Shown: positions 19,022 through 28,960, counted from the first letter of the stretch. The stretch: DNA of 64,000 nucleotides from Paraburkholderia sp. BL9I2N2 (GCF_004339745.1 NZ_SMGP01000001.1:558001-622000), one strand, 5' to 3'. Made by a program: numbers and translations. The notes: generated by a model from the letters alone, not told the origin.

Positions 19022-20178
19022 TGGCGGTGCGTCATATCGTTTTCGCAGTCGCACCGGATCTGGTGCTGCTCGACGCTTGCGGGCCGCTCGAGGCGTTCTG
19101 GCGCGCTGAGTTGACGGTTGCCGGGATAGCGGCAGCGAGTGTCGCCAAAGCCGTGGAAAGCGGGGAGGGAGTCGCCAGCGATGAGGGCCGATCGGGCATA
19201 TCGATCAGTTCGGCCAGTTCGGGACGCAGCACGCCACAACCCGTGGCCTACCGCACGACGGTCGCGTCGATCGACGGCGGCATATTGCAGACATTCCCCG
19301 GCCTGCCGATCGTCACCGAACGGCTCGATTCACTCGACGACCAGCCGATCGACACGCTGATCATTCCCGGCGTCCCCGTCGACGAACACTGCACTTTGCA
19401 ACCGGGCCTCGTCGCGTGGATCCGGCGCCATGCGCCGCGTGCGCGGCGGGTGTGCTCGGTGTGCACCGGCGCGTTCTATCTGGCGGCGGCGGGCCTGCTC
19501 GACGGCCGCCGCGCGACCACGCACTGGCGCGACGCCCCGCGGCTCGCGCGCCGTTTTCCCAATGTCCATGTGGATGCCGATCCGATCTTTATCCGCGATG
19601 CCGGGCGCCACGAAGGCGATGGCGTCGTCTGGACCTCGGCGGGGGTGACGGCGGGGATCGATCTGGCGCTGGCTCTGATCGAGGAGGACGTCGGGCATGC
19701 GGTCGCGATGCAGGCGGCGCGGCGGCTGGTGGTTTTCATGAAGCGGCCCGGCGGCCAGTCGCAGTACAGCGCGGCGCTGGCGGCGCAGGCCTCGGCGAAT
19801 GGGCCGTTCGAGGCCTTGCATAGCTGGATGGCGGCGCATTTACGCGACGACCTGTCAGTCGAACGGCTCGCCGAGCGAACCCGGATGAGCCCGCGCACTT
19901 TCGCGCGACGCTATGTCGAAGAGGTCGGCCGCACGCCCGCTAAAACCGTCGCGGCGCTGCGGCTGGAAGCGGCGTCGCGCGAGCTCGCCGAATCGCGCCG
20001 GCCGCTCAAGCGAATCGCCCTCGACTGCGGCTTCGGCAGCGAACAGAACTTGCGGCGGGCGTTTTTGCGACGTTTTGGCGTGCTACCGCTCGATTATCGC
20101 GAGCGCTTCATGTCGGCGGTCGCGCGGCGAAGCGGGGCCGTTTCCGAAGTCGCGGCCGAGATTGCCGAGGCGAGCTGA
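19021..20178 (+). CDS. GlxA-type AraC-family regulator with DJ-1/PfpI domain
   Basis: A 385-residue regulator. The N-terminal ~225 residues form a DJ-1/PfpI-like domain with the Cys-Ser-Val-Cys-Thr-Gly-Ala-Phe nucleophile-elbow region and Leu-Leu-Asp-Gly-Arg-Arg-Ala-Thr-Thr-His-Trp, typical of the GlxA group. The C-terminal ~100 residues are an AraC double HTH (Met-Ser-Pro-Arg-Thr-Phe-Ala-Arg-Arg and Gly-Phe-Gly-Ser-Glu-Gln-Asn-Leu-Arg-Arg-Ala-Phe). About 40 Ser/Gly/Ala-rich residues are inserted near residues 35-75, within the first beta region, which is unusual. It is coupled to the MFS gene by a one-base overlap. Confidence 0.92.
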   Translation: MAVRHIVFAVAPDLVLLDACGPLEAFWRAELTVAGIAAASVAKAVESGEGVASDEGRSGISISSASSGRSTPQPVAYRTTVASIDGGILQTFPGLPIVTERLDSLDDQPIDTLIIPGVPVDEHCTLQPGLVAWIRRHAPRARRVCSVCTGAFYLAAAGLLDGRRATTHWRDAPRLARRFPNVHVDADPIFIRDAGRHEGDGVVWTSAGVTAGIDLALALIEEDVGHAVAMQAARRLVVFMKRPGGQSQYSAALAAQASANGPFEALHSWMAAHLRDDLSVERLAERTRMSPRTFARRYVEEVGRTPAKTVAALRLEAASRELAESRRPLKRIALDCGFGSEQNLRRAFLRRFGVLPLDYRERFMSAVARRSGAVSEVAAEIAEAS

Positions 20179-20321
20179 ACGGGCGCGCAACGAAAGCTAT
20201 TTGAAAGCTTAGGCCGCGCTCCCACCGGATTTCTCCCGCACGCCGCATCCCACCCACGACGGGCCAATATTGCGCTCGTATAATCGCCTCCTTTCAATGC
20301 ATCCGATTGACCGGAGTCAAG

Positions 20322-20828
20322 ATGAGCACCCCTCCCGTAGCGCCGCTGGACCGTTCCGAAACCACTTTCCGCTTTCTGGCCGAGCCGAGCTCGGTCAACT
20401 TCGGTGGCAAGGTGCACGGCGGCGCGTTGATGAAGTGGATCGACGAGACGGCGTACGCGTGCTCGGCGGTGTGGTCGGGACGCTATTGCGTGACGGTCAG
20501 CGTGGGCAATATCCGCTTTCGCCGGCCGATTCTGGTCGGCAACCTGGTCGAGTTGCGCGCCCGGGTCGTGGCCACGGGCCGGACCAGCATGCACATTCAT
20601 GTTTCGGTGCAGGCGGGCGATCCGAAGGGCGGCGAGCTGCTGCAAACCACGGACTGTCTGATCGTGATGGTCGCCGTCAACGAGAACGGCCAGCCAGTGC
20701 CCGTGCCGGCCTTCGTGCCGGATACGGACGAACAGAAACGCCTCGCCAGGTACGCGATAGACGTGAAGGAAGCGCTCGACGCGATCGTCGAATTGAAGCC
20801 GGAAGAGGTGGCGCAGGGGAAGGTGTAG
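20322..20828 (+). CDS. Acyl-CoA thioesterase, hotdog fold (YciA-like)
   Basis: A 168-residue single-hotdog thioesterase of the YciA/BFIT type. The motif Gly-Lys-Val-His-Gly-Gly-Ala-Leu-Met-Lys-Trp-Ile-Asp-Glu-Thr-Ala is present with the likely catalytic Asp, followed by Ile-Arg-Phe-Arg-Arg-Pro. The ATG at 20322 has a GGAG site; an earlier ATG at 20307 has none. It would hydrolyse acyl-CoA in the cytoplasm; chain-length preference cannot be read. It is convergent with fumC. Confidence 0.9.
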   Translation: MSTPPVAPLDRSETTFRFLAEPSSVNFGGKVHGGALMKWIDETAYACSAVWSGRYCVTVSVGNIRFRRPILVGNLVELRARVVATGRTSMHIHVSVQAGDPKGGELLQTTDCLIVMVAVNENGQPVPVPAFVPDTDEQKRLARYAIDVKEALDAIVELKPEEVAQGKV

Positions 20829-20967
20829 GCGGCGCCGCAAGTGCCGCTCGCGGGCCGCGCGAAGTCGATATCCGCGCGGCCTGCTGTTGTTTCGAATCAC
20901 GCTGGAGCGCAGGGAGCGCCTCAGCTCCCGGCCAAGCCGGCCGCCCCGTGCGTGATTACGCCGTCGA

Positions 20968-22368
20968 TTAGCCCGCCGAATTGCCGACCATATCCTTCGG
21001 CTGCACCCATTCGTCGAACTGCTGCTCGGTGACAAAGCCGAGCGCGAGCGCCGAGGCTTTCAGCGTGGTGCCTTCCTTGTGCGCCTTCTTGGCGATCTTC
21101 GCGGCCTTGTCGTAGCCGATGTGCGGATTGAGCGCCGTCACCAGCATCAGCGATTCGTTGAGCAAGGTGTCGATGCGCTCGTGATTCGGCTCGATGCCGA
21201 CCGCGCAGTTGTCGTTGAAACTGTGCGCGCCGTCGGCGAGCAGGCGCACCGATTGCAGCAGGTTGTGCGCGATCATCGGCCGGAACACGTTCAGTTCGAA
21301 GTTGCCGCTCGCGCCGCCGATATTCACCGCGACGTCGTTGCCGAACACCTGCGAGCACAGCATCGTCAACGCTTCGGACTGGGTCGGATTGACCTTGCCC
21401 GGCATGATCGAGCTGCCCGGTTCGTTCTCCGGAATCGACAGTTCGCCCAGCCCGCAGCGCGGACCGCTTGCCAGCCAACGGACGTCGTTGGCGATCTTGT
21501 TCAGGCTCGCCGCCACCGTCTTCAACGCGCCATGCGCGAACACCAGCGCGTCGGCCGCGGCCATCACTTCGAATTTGTTCGGTGCCGAGACAAACGGCAA
21601 ACCGGTCAGCTTGCCGATGGCGGCCGCGACCTTGTCAGCGAACTGCGGATGCGCGTTCAAACCGGTGCCGACCGCGGTGCCGCCCTGCGCGAGTTCGTAC
21701 AGATGCGGCAGCGCCGATTCCACGTGACGAATGCCGTGCTCGAGTTGCGCGACGTAGCCTGAAAACTCCTGGCCGAGCGTGAGCGGCGTGGCGTCCTGCA
21801 AGTGCGTGCGGCCGATCTTGACGATGTCGACGAAAGCTTTCGCCTTGCCGTCGAGCGTATCGCGCAGCGTCTTCAGCGCCGGCAGCAGATGCTTGACGAT
21901 CGCATACGCCGCGGCCACGTGCATGGCGGTCGGAAACACGTCGTTCGACGACTGGCCGCGATTCACGTCGTCGTTCGGATGCACCTTGCGCGCTTCGCCG
22001 CGCTCGCCGCCGAGCAGTTCGCTCGCGCGATTCGCGATCACCTCGTTGAGGTTCATGTTGGTCTGCGTGCCGGAGCCGGTCTGCCACACGGCGAGCGGAA
22101 ATTCATCCGGATGCTTGCCGTCGATGATCTCGTCGGCGGCCTGCATGATCGCCTTCGCCTTGCTTTCGTCGAGCACGCCGAGGCCCAGGTTGACTTCGGC
22201 GGCGGCGCGCTTGATGACGGCCAGCGCGGTGATCAGTTCAGGCGATTGCTTCTCGGTCGAAATGCGGAAATTCTGCAGCGAGCGCTGAGTCTGCGCGCCC
22301 CATAGACGAGCGTTCGGCACGGCGATCTCGCCGAACGTGTCACGCTCCATTCGTACGTCTTCTGTCAT
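20968..22368 (-). CDS. fumC: Class II fumarate hydratase
   Basis: A 466-residue iron-independent fumarase of the TCA cycle. The superfamily signature [10 protein letters not shown] lies at residues 318-327, Gly-Ser-Gly-Thr-Gln-Thr-Asn-Met-Asn at ~98-106 and Gly-Arg-Thr-His-Leu-Gln-Asp at ~186-192. Only 15 bp separate it from the end of the PLD lipoprotein gene upstream on the same strand, so they may be co-transcribed, although the functions are unrelated. Length is as expected. Confidence 0.97.
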   Translation of the reverse strand: MTEDVRMERDTFGEIAVPNARLWGAQTQRSLQNFRISTEKQSPELITALAVIKRAAAEVNLGLGVLDESKAKAIMQAADEIIDGKHPDEFPLAVWQTGSGTQTNMNLNEVIANRASELLGGERGEARKVHPNDDVNRGQSSNDVFPTAMHVAAAYAIVKHLLPALKTLRDTLDGKAKAFVDIVKIGRTHLQDATPLTLGQEFSGYVAQLEHGIRHVESALPHLYELAQGGTAVGTGLNAHPQFADKVAAAIGKLTGLPFVSAPNKFEVMAAADALVFAHGALKTVAASLNKIANDVRWLASGPRCGLGELSIPENEPGSSIMPGKVNPTQSEALTMLCSQVFGNDVAVNIGGASGNFELNVFRPMIAHNLLQSVRLLADGAHSFNDNCAVGIEPNHERIDTLLNESLMLVTALNPHIGYDKAAKIAKKAHKEGTTLKASALALGFVTEQQFDEWVQPKDMVGNSAG

Positions 22369-22383
22369 GTTCCACTCCGCTGT

Positions 22384-24003
22384 TCAAAGTTCTGCGTTGA
22401 CGGGCAATAGGGAGAATAGACCTGTTAGCGCATTCCGGTACAAACCGGCCTGCGGATCGAATATGTAGGTGCGGCGCATGCCGTTTTCGACGTCGGTCCA
22501 CACGAGCGGCGAGAGCGGTGCGCCGATCGAGCGCAGGTAAGCGAACTGCGCTTCGTCCGCGAGCGTGACGCGATAGCTTTCCTCGGGTCCGGTGGCGCGA
22601 CCGAAGATTTGCGCGACCTGTTCGGCGAGCGGCGGGCTGTGGATCACCAGCGCCAGTTCGGTATTTAGATTGGCCGAACGCGGGTCGAGGTTCATCGAGC
22701 CGATCACCAGAATCTTGCGATCGATCACATACGTCTTGGCATGCAGACTGGCGCGCGAACGCGAGCCGGCAACGCCCGCGGTCGGCGTGTTCTGCTGCGG
22801 CTTGAATTCGTATAACTCGACGCCCTGTTTCAGGAGCGGCACGCGATACGGACTGTAGCCCGCCTGCACGGCGACCGCGTCGGTGGCGGCGAGCGAATTG
22901 GTCAGCACGGCGATGCGAACGCCGCGATGCGTCAGTTCGCCGGCCGCCTTGACGCCCGCATCGTGCGGCACGAAGTAGGGCGAAATGATCAGGAAGTCTT
23001 TCTGCGCATCGCGCATCAATTCGCCGAGCCGCTGCATCGGCGGACTCACATAATCCGGCGACGGATGCACGATCTTCTCGGGCAAGTCCGCTTTGAACTC
23101 GGCCGGGGCCCAGGTCAAGCCGAGTTGATCGTTGGCGATCTGCGAGGCGAGCGGAGTGGCGTTCAGCGGTTTTGCGTTGTACGGATCGGCGTTGGTGCGC
23201 CAGTGCTGACGCAACTCGTCGCGCGTCTGGTCCAATTCCTTTGCGTCGAATTTCTGCTTGTTCAGCACGCGCAACGGATAGGCGATGCTGCTGTTCCAGT
23301 AGTCGTCGAAACTCGCGGAGACGTCGGCGGTGATCGGGCCGGCGGCCAGCACGTCGAGATCGCGGAACTGCAGCGTTTCGCTCGCGCTGAAATATTCGTC
23401 GCCGAGATTGCGGCCGCCCACGATCGCGATCTGGTTGTCCGCGATCATCGCCTTGTTATGCATGCGGCGCGTGAAATGGCCGATCTGCGTGAACACGTTG
23501 GTGGTGCGTTGGAACACGCCTTCCTGCGCGCTGCCGAACGGATTGAAGACGCGAATCTCGATGTTGTCGTGCGAGTTCAAGCCCGCCATCACGCGGTCGA
23601 TGTCCTTGAAATTCAGGTCGTCGACCAGCATGCGCACCCGCACGCCGTGATCGGCCGCATAGAGCGCGGCACCGAGCAGCAGCTTGCCGGTGGTGTCCTC
23701 GTTGGCGATGTAGTACTGCATGTCGAGCGTTTTGGTCGCGGCGCGCGCGAGCGCGATGCGCATCTGCAACGCGTCGGTGCCGCTCGCGAGAACCCGGAAG
23801 CCGGATTGACCCGGATGTGCCGCTTCGAGCGGCGTGAGCGCCGTGTGCAGCGGAGTCGTTTCCGTGGCGGGGAGTGCGTGAGTGACCTCGCGGTCGAATG
23901 CGGTGGCGGGCGGCCTGGTCGCGCAGGCAGTCAAAAATACCGTTGCGCAACACAGCAGGAAGAATTGTCTCGTTGTCCCCCAAGGGGACTTCCTTCGGGG
24001 CAT
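22384..24003 (-). CDS. Phospholipase D-family lipoprotein (ClsC/YmdC-like cardiolipin synthase)
   Basis: A 539-residue protein with two HKD motifs (H182/K184/D189 and H421/K423/D428), as in cardiolipin synthases and PLD-type phosphatidyltransferases. The N-terminus is a lipoprotein signal with lipobox Leu-Thr-Ala-Cys (Cys27), so it is probably anchored in the periplasm. The ATG at 24003 gives a normal lipoprotein signal; a GTG at 24060 has a better ribosome site (AGGGG) but would add 19 residues before it, so the start is uncertain. Closest in layout to YmdC/ClsC, which works with a partner MdoC-like protein not seen here. Confidence 0.88.
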   Translation of the reverse strand: MPRRKSPWGTTRQFFLLCCATVFLTACATRPPATAFDREVTHALPATETTPLHTALTPLEAAHPGQSGFRVLASGTDALQMRIALARAATKTLDMQYYIANEDTTGKLLLGAALYAADHGVRVRMLVDDLNFKDIDRVMAGLNSHDNIEIRVFNPFGSAQEGVFQRTTNVFTQIGHFTRRMHNKAMIADNQIAIVGGRNLGDEYFSASETLQFRDLDVLAAGPITADVSASFDDYWNSSIAYPLRVLNKQKFDAKELDQTRDELRQHWRTNADPYNAKPLNATPLASQIANDQLGLTWAPAEFKADLPEKIVHPSPDYVSPPMQRLGELMRDAQKDFLIISPYFVPHDAGVKAAGELTHRGVRIAVLTNSLAATDAVAVQAGYSPYRVPLLKQGVELYEFKPQQNTPTAGVAGSRSRASLHAKTYVIDRKILVIGSMNLDPRSANLNTELALVIHSPPLAEQVAQIFGRATGPEESYRVTLADEAQFAYLRSIGAPLSPLVWTDVENGMRRTYIFDPQAGLYRNALTGLFSLLPVNAEL

Positions 24004-24336
24004 GCTAAACGCGCACGTGCGTTTCAGTGCGGCCCAGCTTTGATCTTGATGCGACGGCACGCTTTTCCCCTAGTTTGCAGGCTTGTCATGGCGACAGCGC
24101 ATGAGTGGCTCACGCTGTCGAGAAATGCATTCTAAGGGGAATCAGGCCGATGGGCTTTCGTTCTTGCACGCGGTCGCGGCGACGGGACTTTCGCGTTCGA
24201 CTGCGCGCGTTGCGCGCTCTGCCGATACGTCGTGGACGCACCGGCAGAAGCTGCTATTGAATGCCGATCGTGCAGGCTGCACGCGTCGGGGTCGTGAAGC
24301 AATCGCGACACGCGCGACGCGCCTCGCGGCTTGCTG
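24004..24336. other. Intergenic region upstream of the PLD gene
   Basis: 333 bases between two minus-strand genes. No gene, hairpin terminator or convincing promoter was recognised. The part next to 24003-24060 may be coding if the GTG start of the PLD gene is used. Confidence 0.5.
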
Positions 24337-25296
24337 TTACCCGCGTTCGGCGTTCAACACCCGCTCGCCATCCATATGCGTGGAGCCTTTCGCGGGACGT
24401 CCCGCCCAGTACCCGGCGAGCAGCGAGCCCGAGAGGTTGTGCCACACCGAAAACAACGCGCCAGGCAAGGCCGCGATCGGCGTGAAATAGAGCTTGCCGA
24501 GCGTCGCGGCGAGGCCCGAGTTCTGCATGCCCACTTCGATCGCGAGCGTGCGGCACACGGCTTCGTCGAAACCGAGCAGACGGCCGCCCCAATAGCCGCC
24601 GAGCAAACCGATGCCGTTGTGCAGCACCACGCCCAGCATCACCACGAGGCCGACCGACGCGATGCTCTTCTGTGTGCCGCCCACCACCGCGCCGATGATC
24701 AGCACGATCGCGACCATCGAAATCAACGGCAGGATCGGTTCGATCTTGCGCACGATCTTGCCGAACAGATGATTGACGATCAGGCCGACCACGATCGGCA
24801 ACGCGACGATCTGCAGGATGCTCATCAGCATGCCGTGTACGTCGACGGCGATCGACGCGTCCACATAAAGACGCGTGAGCAGCGGCGTCGCGAAGACGCC
24901 GACCAGCGTCGACAGCGCGCTGATCGTCACCGACAACGCCACGTCGCCGCGTGCCAGATAGATCATCACGTTCGACGCCGTGCCGCTTGCCACGCTACCG
25001 ACCAGCACCATGCCGGCGGTGAGATCCGGCGGCATGCGCAACGCCTTGGCGATCACCCAGGCGGCCAGAGGCATGACGAGATAGTGCAGCACGATGCCGG
25101 CGATCACCGGCGCGGGCCGCGTGAAGACACGCTGGAAATCGGCGACGGAGAGCGTGACGCCCATCGCCAGCATGATGATCGTCAGAAGCGTGGTGACGTG
25201 CGGCGCGATGCCGGAGAACGAGGCGGGCGAAAAGTACGCGGCAATCGAAACGAGCACGGCCCAGAGCGGGAAAAGACGGGTGACGCGGGCAAGCAT
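24337..25296 (-). CDS. Bile acid:sodium symporter (BASS) family transporter
   Basis: A 319-residue membrane protein with about ten hydrophobic helices. Typical BASS features are Met-Gly-Val-Thr-Leu-Ser in the second helix region, [11 protein letters not shown] with the crossover motif, and Glu-Val-Gly-Met-Gln-Asn-Ser-Gly in the second crossover helix. Bacterial members move organic acids such as pantoate (PanS) or pyruvate; the substrate here cannot be read. The ATG at 25296 has an AAGGA site; the long open extension upstream is Arg-rich and not membrane-like. Confidence 0.9.
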   Translation of the reverse strand: MLARVTRLFPLWAVLVSIAAYFSPASFSGIAPHVTTLLTIIMLAMGVTLSVADFQRVFTRPAPVIAGIVLHYLVMPLAAWVIAKALRMPPDLTAGMVLVGSVASGTASNVMIYLARGDVALSVTISALSTLVGVFATPLLTRLYVDASIAVDVHGMLMSILQIVALPIVVGLIVNHLFGKIVRKIEPILPLISMVAIVLIIGAVVGGTQKSIASVGLVVMLGVVLHNGIGLLGGYWGGRLLGFDEAVCRTLAIEVGMQNSGLAATLGKLYFTPIAALPGALFSVWHNLSGSLLAGYWAGRPAKGSTHMDGERVLNAERG

Positions 25297-25693
25297 GACG
25301 TGTGGTCCTTGGTTATGTTTTAGCGCGAGAAGCAGGGTCGGTCGAGCGGCGCGCCACCGGCGGCGGCGCGCTTGCGAGAGTCTGCCGCGTGAGAGCGGCA
25401 AGCCTTGATGGCGGGTGATGAGCCTTCGGGCGGCGCTGGCCTTTTTGAGGCGCGCGAGTGGGTTTTCGGCACATGGGCGCGGGTGCGCGTCCATTGGCCG
25501 GAACGCCTGCATTTTACCGTTCGCGGCGCATTTCCCGTGCGCCGATGGTTGCGCGTGCAACCAGCCGGGCATCGTTCAAACGGGATTGGCGGGCGGTGTG
25601 GCGAGCGTGGGTGGACTGCGGCGTTGGTTCAGCTTTGAACGCGTTTGCCCGGCGGCGTGGCGAGCGCAGCGAATACGCGCCTCAAGCTCGGCT
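25297..25693. other. Intergenic region between MATE and BASS genes
   Basis: 397 bases between two minus-strand genes. GC-rich, with no gene, repeat or terminator recognised; it presumably holds the BASS promoter. Confidence 0.5.
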
Positions 25694-27106
25694 TCAGCCG
25701 GATTTAACCGGCGACACGCTAGACGTGGCCGGCACGCGCCGCAAGCTCAGTTTATGAAAGCGCAGTGTCATCAACAGCGCGACGCTCGCTAGGCCGGCCG
25801 CGAGTCCCCACCACAAGCCGCGCGCGCCGAGGCCGAAGTGAAACGCCAGCGTGTAGCCGGTCGGAAAACCGATCACCCAGTAGCCGAAGGCGGCGGCGAT
25901 CATCGGTACGCGGGTGTCTTTCAGGCCGCGCAGACAGCCGGAGCCGACCGTCTGCATGCCATCGACGATCTGGAAGATCGCCGCCACGCCGAGCAGCGAA
26001 CTCGCGAGCGTGACCGTGGCAGCGTTGGCCGGATCGTCGAGATGCAGATAGAGGCCGACGATCCAGTGCGGCGCGGCGATCAGCACGAGGCCCGACAGCG
26101 TCATGAAGGCGACGCCGAGCGCGAGCGCGACAAAACCGGCGTGGCGCGCGGCGAGCGGCTGGCCGGCGCCGGACCAGAAGCCGACGCGCACGTTGGCCGC
26201 CTGGCCGATCGCGAGCGGCACCATGAAGGCCACTGAGGCCACATTCAACGCAATCTGATGCGCGGCCAGTTGCGACTCGCCTAGCAGGCCGACCATCAGG
26301 CCGGTGGCGAGAAAGAGCGTCGACTCGACGCCGTAGGTGATCGCGACCGGCCAGCCGATGCCGAACAGTTCGCCCATCAGCGGCACGTCAGGCCGCGTGG
26401 CGACGACGAAATGGCGATAGCGCGGGCGCAAATGCAACAGCGCCATCAACACGAGCGCGCTCAACCAGACGGTGATCGAGGTCGCGGCAGCCGAGCCGAG
26501 AAAACCGAGCCGCGGCAGGCCATAGGCGCCGTGGATCAGGCCGTAGTTGAGAAAACCGTTCACGCCGACGCTCACCAGCGACACCCACAACAGCCGTTTG
26601 GCCGCGCCGATCGCCGGCAGGAAAGAGCGCATCAGGCCGACTCCGATCAGGCTGCCGAGCGCGCCCCAGCGCAGCACCGCCGCATATTCGCCGACGTTGT
26701 GCGCGAGCAGCGCGGGTTCGCCGAAAGCGAGCAGGATCGGCGTGGCGAACGAGAGCAGGAAGAACGCCGGCACCGACAGCAGCACGGACAGCACAAAGCC
26801 GGTCCAGTAGATGTGCGGCACGCGGCCTTCCTCCTGAGCGCCGCGCGCGTGCGACACGCTCACGCTGACCGAGGTCAGCACGCCTTGCAGCAGCGTGACC
26901 ACCACGAAAAACAGGTTCGCGCCGAGGCCGCCGGCCGCGAGCGCGTCCGGGCCGAGCGAACCGAGCAGGATCGTGTCGGTGACGCCCATCGCCATTTGCG
27001 AGAGTTGCGCGATGGCGAGCGGCGCGGCGAGCCGCGCGGTGTCCGCCGCGTGGCGGGTCAGGGTCGGCGGCCGGGCGGCCACCCGGGTGATGCCGGATTG
27101 AGTCAT
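25694..27106 (-). CDS. MATE-family multidrug/Na+ efflux transporter (NorM-like)
   Basis: A 470-residue protein with 12 hydrophobic helices in two similar halves, each beginning with a Pro/Gly-rich helix (Ala-Pro-Leu-Ala-Ile-Ala-Gln-Leu and Gly-Trp-Pro-Val-Ala-Ile-Thr-Tyr). The Asp in Met-Gly-Val-Thr-Asp-Thr and the Gly-Gln-Ala-Ala-Asn motif fit the NorM branch, which exports cationic drugs against Na+ or H+. The first ~20 residues are a non-membrane leader. Stand-alone gene with no regulator beside it. Confidence 0.92.
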   Translation of the reverse strand: MTQSGITRVAARPPTLTRHAADTARLAAPLAIAQLSQMAMGVTDTILLGSLGPDALAAGGLGANLFFVVVTLLQGVLTSVSVSVSHARGAQEEGRVPHIYWTGFVLSVLLSVPAFFLLSFATPILLAFGEPALLAHNVGEYAAVLRWGALGSLIGVGLMRSFLPAIGAAKRLLWVSLVSVGVNGFLNYGLIHGAYGLPRLGFLGSAAATSITVWLSALVLMALLHLRPRYRHFVVATRPDVPLMGELFGIGWPVAITYGVESTLFLATGLMVGLLGESQLAAHQIALNVASVAFMVPLAIGQAANVRVGFWSGAGQPLAARHAGFVALALGVAFMTLSGLVLIAAPHWIVGLYLHLDDPANAATVTLASSLLGVAAIFQIVDGMQTVGSGCLRGLKDTRVPMIAAAFGYWVIGFPTGYTLAFHFGLGARGLWWGLAAGLASVALLMTLRFHKLSLRRVPATSSVSPVKSG

Positions 27107-27355
27107 GGAGCGCTTGGCGGCGGAAGTGGCGACAGCGCGACGGCGGGCGCGACGAGCGCGCGGGCGCAGGCGAGGGCGGCGGCTCGATGAGCCTTGGCGA
27201 ATGCATGAGGCAGGCGCCAGCCGGGTATGTCAGCCGATTGTTTGTTTGTCGACACTGACAGCTTATTGCTTGGGCGCGGCGATGTCGATGGAAGAGGCAC
27301 GATTTTGGTGCGCGCGTTGCTCCGAGTTTTCGGACTGCGGGCGACGGGCCGCGTG

Positions 27356-27574
27356 TCAAGCCTCGTGAACTGCGATCCGCGTATCGCCGAGCAGCACGAC
27401 CTGACCCGCGCGAATCTTGCAGGTTTTACGCGTTTCGACCCGGCCGTCGACGGTGACCGCACCGTCCGCGACCATCATTTTTGCCGACCCGCCGCTGTCC
27501 GCCAGCCCCGTTATCTTCAGGAGATTGTGCAGTTCGACGTAGTCGCCGGTGAGCGTGAAATCGAGGTTGGGCAT
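27356..27574 (-). CDS. Small S4-domain RNA-binding protein (YbcJ-like)
   Basis: A 72-residue protein made up almost entirely of one S4 fold: Tyr-Val-Glu-Leu-His-Asn-Leu-Leu-Lys-Ile, Gly-Gly-Ser-Ala-Lys, Val-Asp-Gly-x-Val-Glu-x-Arg-Lys-x-x-Lys. This matches the YbcJ/YaaA-like group of unknown detailed role. The ATG at 27574 was chosen because the domain begins a few residues later and the longer frame adds an Arg-rich tail. Stand-alone and divergent from the next gene. Confidence 0.9.
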   Translation of the reverse strand: MPNLDFTLTGDYVELHNLLKITGLADSGGSAKMMVADGAVTVDGRVETRKTCKIRAGQVVLLGDTRIAVHEA

Positions 27575-27907
27575 GGCGTTTGCACCTTCAGACAAAGGGT
27601 TCGCATCATAAGCCAGAAGCTTGCCCTGCATGAAAGTTCGCGGTGTGCGCCGTCGTCGTGTGAGCATCTGCAAGCAGATGTTATGCGATTGTCAGAAAGT
27701 GAAACGTTCCGTAACGACGGTCGTAAAACACGAACTTCACTCGTAAAGTGCAGATCAGTAGGGAAAGCCTGCTGGATTTTTATCTGGCAGCGAGCAGACC
27801 GGGCGAGGCACGCAGAGCGCGCTCATGCAGTGACTCAAATGCAGCGGCTCAAATGCGCAGCGCCGGACAGGTCGCTCGCGTCACAACAACTTTAGAGAGG
27901 ATTAGCC
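27575..27907. other. Divergent intergenic region, S4 gene / Lys-Ala-rich gene
   Basis: 333 bases with no supported gene. It is locally AT-richer around 27640-27760. No convincing -35/-10 pair or operator was identified. Confidence 0.5.
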
Positions 27908-28360
27908 ATGACCCAGATTCGTACGCTTCTGATCGGTACCGCCCTTACGGCTCTTGCTTCCACGGCCGCGCTTGCGCAGACCGCGCAACCGGCAGCGGGT
28001 ACGGACGGCCAGCCGCAGGTTCAGATGCAAGGCGCCGATACCGCGACCGCCCCTGCCGCGCAGGGCGTGCAACCGGTGACGCCGCCGCCGACGCGTCTGA
28101 CGGCGTCGGGCTCGACCGATCCGCTGGTGCAGAAGCGCGACGCCAATGCGAAGGCTAACGCCGAATATCGTGCGTCGAAAAAGGCATCCAAGGCGGAGCT
28201 GAAGGATCAGCAGAAGGCCGCCAAGGTTCAGTACAAGGAACAGGTGCGCGACGCCAAGATCAACCAGAAGGCGGATAAGCAGACCGCCAACAACGAGATG
28301 AAGATGAACATGCAAGGCCAGACCGGTGACCAGTCGGACGGCGCCGACGTCAAGCACTAA
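27908..28360 (+). CDS. Exported Lys/Ala/Gln-rich protein, unknown function
   Basis: A 150-residue protein with a clear signal peptide (cleavage after Ala-Leu-Ala at about residue 23), then a Gln/Ala/Pro/Thr-rich linker to residue ~65 and a highly charged C-terminal half of Lys, Ala, Asn, Asp and Gln, predicted helical and probably coiled. GAGAGGA precedes the ATG. The following gene encodes a shorter protein of the same type, so the pair may be tandem paralogues. No family recognised. Confidence 0.8.
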   Translation: MTQIRTLLIGTALTALASTAALAQTAQPAAGTDGQPQVQMQGADTATAPAAQGVQPVTPPPTRLTASGSTDPLVQKRDANAKANAEYRASKKASKAELKDQQKAAKVQYKEQVRDAKINQKADKQTANNEMKMNMQGQTGDQSDGADVKH

Positions 28361-28459
28361 GGCTGAGTTTTGATCAAGCGGCGTGGCGGCGCGGTTTGCC
28401 GCCGCGGCCGCTTTAACGGACTTTCAGGTCCGGGCATCTCGTTTCAACGGAGGTATCGC

Positions 28460-28723
28460 ATGAGCATTACCCAGTCCATGAAGACCACGCTTGTCGCCGC
28501 TTTGATCGCGGGTTGCCTGTCGTCGGGTGCGTTCGCGCAGGCTAGCGATCCGGCCGCGGCGCCGGTTACCCATGCCGACAAGAAGGCGGCCAAGGAACAG
28601 TCGAAGGCGGACAAGAAGGCGTCCGTCGCGCAGGCCAAGGCCGACAAGAAGAAAACCGACGCTCAGGCCGAAGCCGACAAGGCTAGCGCTGACGCTAATG
28701 TGAAGGATGCGAAGAAGCAATAG
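28460..28723 (+). CDS. Small exported Lys/Ala/Asp-rich protein, unknown function
   Basis: An 87-residue protein: signal peptide of about 30 residues ending Gly-Ala-Phe-Ala, then a tail of almost only Lys, Ala, Asp, Ser and Gln with repeated Lys-Ala-Asp-Lys-Lys units. A GGAGG site five bases before the ATG at 28460 fixes the start. It follows the 150-residue protein of like composition by 99 bp and is followed by a terminator with a TTCG loop. The Lys/Ala repeats recall histone-like or amphipathic tails, but this one is exported; function unknown. Confidence 0.8.
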   Translation: MSITQSMKTTLVAALIAGCLSSGAFAQASDPAAAPVTHADKKAAKEQSKADKKASVAQAKADKKKTDAQAEADKASADANVKDAKKQ

Positions 28724-28787
28724 CAGGCTTCGCGGCAGCGGCAGACGCGGGGCGCATGAACGCCTCGCGATGTTCTGCCTGCGAAAA

Positions 28788-28823
28788 ATGGCCCGTGCGC
28801 ATTCGTGCGACGGGCCATTTTTT
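28788..28823 (+). terminator. Rho-independent terminator with TTCG tetraloop
   Basis: Stem ATGGCCCGT (28788-28796) with ACGGGCCAT (28810-28818), extended by CGCA/TGCG around a TTCG loop with one bulged G, followed by six T. It closes the two-gene exported-protein unit. Confidence 0.9.
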
Positions 28824-28960
28824 GCGCTGGTCTTCGCCCGTGCGGCCGCTTGAAAATGCAGACAGTGCATGCGGCTAAAAAAGGGTCGCTTGTCTGCGCT
28901 AGTTGTATGGATATACAGTATGCGTCGCCGCTCTGAATCCATCCAACGCCCAAATCAATC

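Noticed and set aside
24254..24592. Small gene in the gap upstream of the PLD gene
   Set aside because: Arg/Ala-rich frame with no ribosome site; it overlaps the BASS gene in another frame and looks like noise.
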